From Podaxis mareebaensis (taxonomy: Eukaryota; Basidiomycota; Agaricomycetes; Agaricales; Agaricaceae), in contig JAEUWP010000525.1 of assembly GCA_018524725.1 (NCBI GenBank), positions 124,001 through 188,000 of the forward strand: a DNA stretch of 64,000 bases, written 5' to 3'. A program made the position numbers and the translations under genes. Below are positions 61,419 through 64,000 of the stretch, piece by piece; within the stretch, counting starts at the first letter, position 1, and every line of letters begins with the position of its first letter. The notes under the pieces are model-generated. The model was not told the origin of the DNA, ran no database searches, and saw nothing but the letters and a program-made list of their open reading frames with translations.

Positions 61419-61855
61419 GCTGACATAGGCCAATGCGTGTATTTTTACGACCCGTTCGGGTATCACGGCATGGATGATTTCCCTTTTTCCCTTTTCTTCG
61501 GACCGACTCGGGGATGTCCTTCACGATGACTGTTGTTTCATGCATTTCACTGTCAAGCGGATTTATGCCGTTTTCATTAATCTGGGACTTCGGAAAACAA
61601 GCAATCAAGCACGAGTCTGTATTCGGATTTTTATTCCCTGCATTTGGGATCTCACTTTATGGTCAATTCGTATAACTACCGAAATACCTGTATCGACGTA
61701 ATGGATGGGCCTCCTGTACTCATTTCTATACATACGTACTTTTCGTCTTCATCAAATAAATTGGAAGATGAGCATATATATTCCGCAGCACAACAAAATA
61801 GCTCATGGAATACACCATTATGAAATTCACCCGCTCCAAATGGCCTGTGAGTCGG
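61419..61855. other. Convergent 3' region
   Basis: It lies between the 3' ends of the WD40 gene (plus) and the AA9 gene (minus). AT-rich words such as AATAAATTGG near 61756 could serve in 3' end formation. No gene is seen. Confidence 0.45.
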
Positions 61856-62986
61856 TTAAGCTAGGTTCTTCCGAGGCACAATAGGAATACGTACGGGTCC
61901 AGGTTGAATGTAAGTGGCAGGAACGGCTAGATAGGTCTCTAGTGCACCATAACAAATAAGAAAGGAGAAACTCACGGTAGTAGATGTTGATGAGGATACC
62001 TGGCTCCTGTTCGCCATTGATGTCCTTTGAGTATATGACATCGCAAAAATATTTTAAAGGACTCACGTTCCCAGTGTAGACACCCGGAATGGAGACGAGA
62101 GGTCCAGGGTTGCCATTGCCGCCACCAGTAACGTTGATTTGGCCACAGCTGATGTAGAATTGGGCTGGTATAAAAGCAAGATCAGACTCATAGACTCTCG
62201 GTACCTGACCTCAATAGAAGGGCGTACCACCGCCATAAGAGGACGCGGAGTGCAAAGCAATAGCCTCCATGCGCACAAGATATTGGCCGGAAGGAAGATT
62301 TCTGGGGATGGTGAAAGTGACCATGTTCAAACCTGAGTTCGCCTTAATACCCGACCGCACGCGTGAATACAGGAGACTAGAGCTTACTGGTTGCGGGCCA
62401 GGAGATAGAGGAGCCACCGTTAGTGACGGCTGTGATCTGATAAACCTTGAACCAGACGTTGCCGCTGCCGTCCCAAGTAGAGACGTCCCCAGGCGCTTTG
62501 GCCATGTAGACATTGACAACCTGAAAAACCCCCAAGTCAGATATATTCCGCCAATTATTAGTGACGTTAGTTCTTACACCTGGGTGGTAGATGTAATCAT
62601 CGGCGGCAATGCCAATTTGGGATCCAGCAGCGACATCAATGGTGGTAGCGTTGGCGTGAGTTTGGGAGGTGTAGCAGCGGAAGTCCGCGCTCTTAACATC
62701 GGTGACCTGAGATGATAGATGGTCACCCAGGTCCGGAATATATATCAGAAATGCGGCAAGGACTCAAGCGTACAGGAGAGCGGTCATAGTGGTTGTTGGT
62801 CATACGGACGTTGACCCAGTCCCCAGTCCTGACGCCATTCACGACAAGAGCAGGGAAGGTGTCTGGCGAATAAATTGACGAATTAACAAGAGTCCGGCGT
62901 AAGATGCGCAGACGTGAAGACTTACAGTGAGGGGCGGCGAGAGGTGCAAGAGACAACAAAAGACCTAAGAAAAATAGCTTGAACAT
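61856..62986 (-). CDS. AA9 lytic polysaccharide monooxygenase
   Basis: Eight exons, 62986-62926, 62862-62774, 62706-62578, 62520-62388, 62332-62228, 62164-62067, 62006-61976 and 61926-61856, give 238 aa. AA9 enzymes are secreted copper enzymes that cut cellulose oxidatively. A 19-residue signal peptide ([19 protein letters not shown]) ends just before His20, the expected N-terminal copper-binding His of the mature protein. The second copper His is in [17 protein letters not shown]. The axial-side Gln/Tyr pattern is in [15 protein letters not shown], and [11 protein letters not shown] precedes it. No cellulose-binding module follows; the chain ends soon after [12 protein letters not shown]. 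All eight exons keep phase. Confidence 0.9.
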
Positions 62987-64000
62987 TGTGACTGCTAGGA
63001 CAAGTCTGGGAGGGTGAAACCACCCATCCTAGAGTCTTTTATGCCTCCCCGGTCAAACGTCAACGTTCAGGTCTACTCAACCAAGCCGAGTTTCACATAC
63101 CCCGTGCTACTACCAAACCAGAGGAACCATATGCCTAAACCGTCGCGGAGCATGGCCAAGCCGTCAATATTACAAACACAAGGACTCCGTGGTCGGTCAA
63201 TGGGAAAATCTGGCTTCCATAGCTCCCTGTCAGTTTACCCATCTTTCATTACTAGTACGTGTAAACGTCCAGACGGACCCATATCGGTATGACAAACGTC
63301 GGACGAACTGGACGTCATGAGTAACTGCTGCACTAAATATAGGTCAGGCCCGAAACGCGCACACAAACTACCTGCTCTCTCTTGACCTCGACCGCGTGGG
63401 ATGTGACCCTATAATGTTACCCACCAATCATACGGAAGGTTCTCTATGTGAAAGTATATCGAAGCTGATTGTCTGTGGATGACGTACGTCAGCTGAATCC
63501 AGATTTTATCCGATATTCGGTCCTAGATAAAAGATACAGTCGACTCTGCCATAACCCATAGCACTTTGTCCCGTGTTCGGGCTATGGGATATGACAGAGT
63601 ATGGGTCATAAGGAAGGATTAAAGCATGAAAAGGGCGACTTTGTCTGGGAGCTATGGGTTATGGCAGAATTGACTGTCGATTTCAAGCTCAGGGGTACTG
63701 GCTCCGAATGCTCACCGAACGTGGAGACACAAGTCTCCGCCTTTTTGCCAAGATATTTGACTTCGTCAGAGGAACTGAACCGCGGAGAGGATGCGGAGAA
63801 TTTGGGTTGCCTGAGGTACCCCACAAGAACCCAAGAACGGGGGTTAATCCGACATTGCGACGGGCTCTGGCTGGATACTCCGCCCAAACAATCACTTCCT
63901 TTGTTCCCTGTTCGTCAGTGCTTTTTATACTGATACGACTTTCACGTGCGTCACGGAGTGGTTAATGTACAAACAGCAAAGCACATGGATTACAATATGC
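62987..64000. other. Right-edge region, no gene seen
   Basis: It contains the promoter side of the AA9 gene and the palindromic repeat listed separately. Frames near 63600-63960 are open on both strands but have no motif. A gene beginning beyond the window cannot be excluded. Confidence 0.45.
63536..63677. repeat. Palindromic MITE-like element
   Basis: The left arm at 63536-63562 and right arm at 63651-63677 are inverted copies of each other over 27 bases with 2-3 mismatches. Their shared core is GCTATGGGTTATGGCAGA, read outward on the right arm. A third, partial direct copy of the right arm lies at 63580-63599. The total length of 142 bp and the lack of coding sequence suggest a small non-autonomous DNA element. 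I could not confirm a target-site duplication. Confidence 0.55.

Overview
The window reads as nuclear DNA of a mushroom-forming basidiomycete (Agaricomycetes). The genes are cut by many 47-70 nt introns with GT...AG ends and CTAAY-like branch points. The gene set includes an AA9 polysaccharide monooxygenase, a U2 snRNA, an agaricomycete-type HNH nuclease gene, a STN1 telomere gene, Ede1/Sec2 trafficking genes and cospin-like beta-trefoil domains. All identifications are by reading motifs and splicing by eye; no database search was run.

Region 1 (about 0.3-14.0 kb) is a segmental duplication. Copy A (about 289-6450) and copy B (about 7845-13490) each carry a STN1 gene, a seven-helix membrane protein gene and part of a second, oppositely oriented membrane protein gene. 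In copy A the STN1 gene is broken by two frameshifts, one stop and a lost splice acceptor, and the antisense membrane gene is truncated. In copy B the genes are intact. The 1.4 kb between copies holds a frame-broken CCHC zinc-knuckle (gag-like) remnant and a fragment of an HNH nuclease gene.

Region 2 (14.0-20.3 kb) has the intact HNH nuclease gene lying between two copies of the 3' end of an Ede1-like EH-domain gene. One copy is the real gene (17546-20257, minus strand). The other (about 14641-15600) is a remnant that took a 265 bp solo LTR with a 5 bp target-site duplication.

Region 3 (22-36.6 kb) holds an HMG-box regulator, a Sec2-like Rab exchange factor, a phosphopantothenoylcysteine-forming ligase (CAB2), a mitochondrial methionyl-tRNA formyltransferase (FMT1), a trefoil-phosphatase-trefoil multidomain gene and a short-chain dehydrogenase. 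The trefoil/phosphatase/trefoil gene (31862-34606) is the best candidate for an undescribed architecture.

Region 4 (36.6-51.4 kb) is mostly gene-empty. A single gene with a C-terminal PNRC/Edc1-type decapping motif sits between about 8.4 kb and 3.4 kb without recognisable genes; an F-box gene follows.

Region 5 (51.4-64 kb) has the U2 snRNA with its TATA box, a long gene joining a coiled-coil N-terminal half to a HECT_2 (UBE3D-type) domain, a divergent 18-exon membrane-anchored WD40 gene, an AA9 LPMO and a small palindromic repeat near the right edge.
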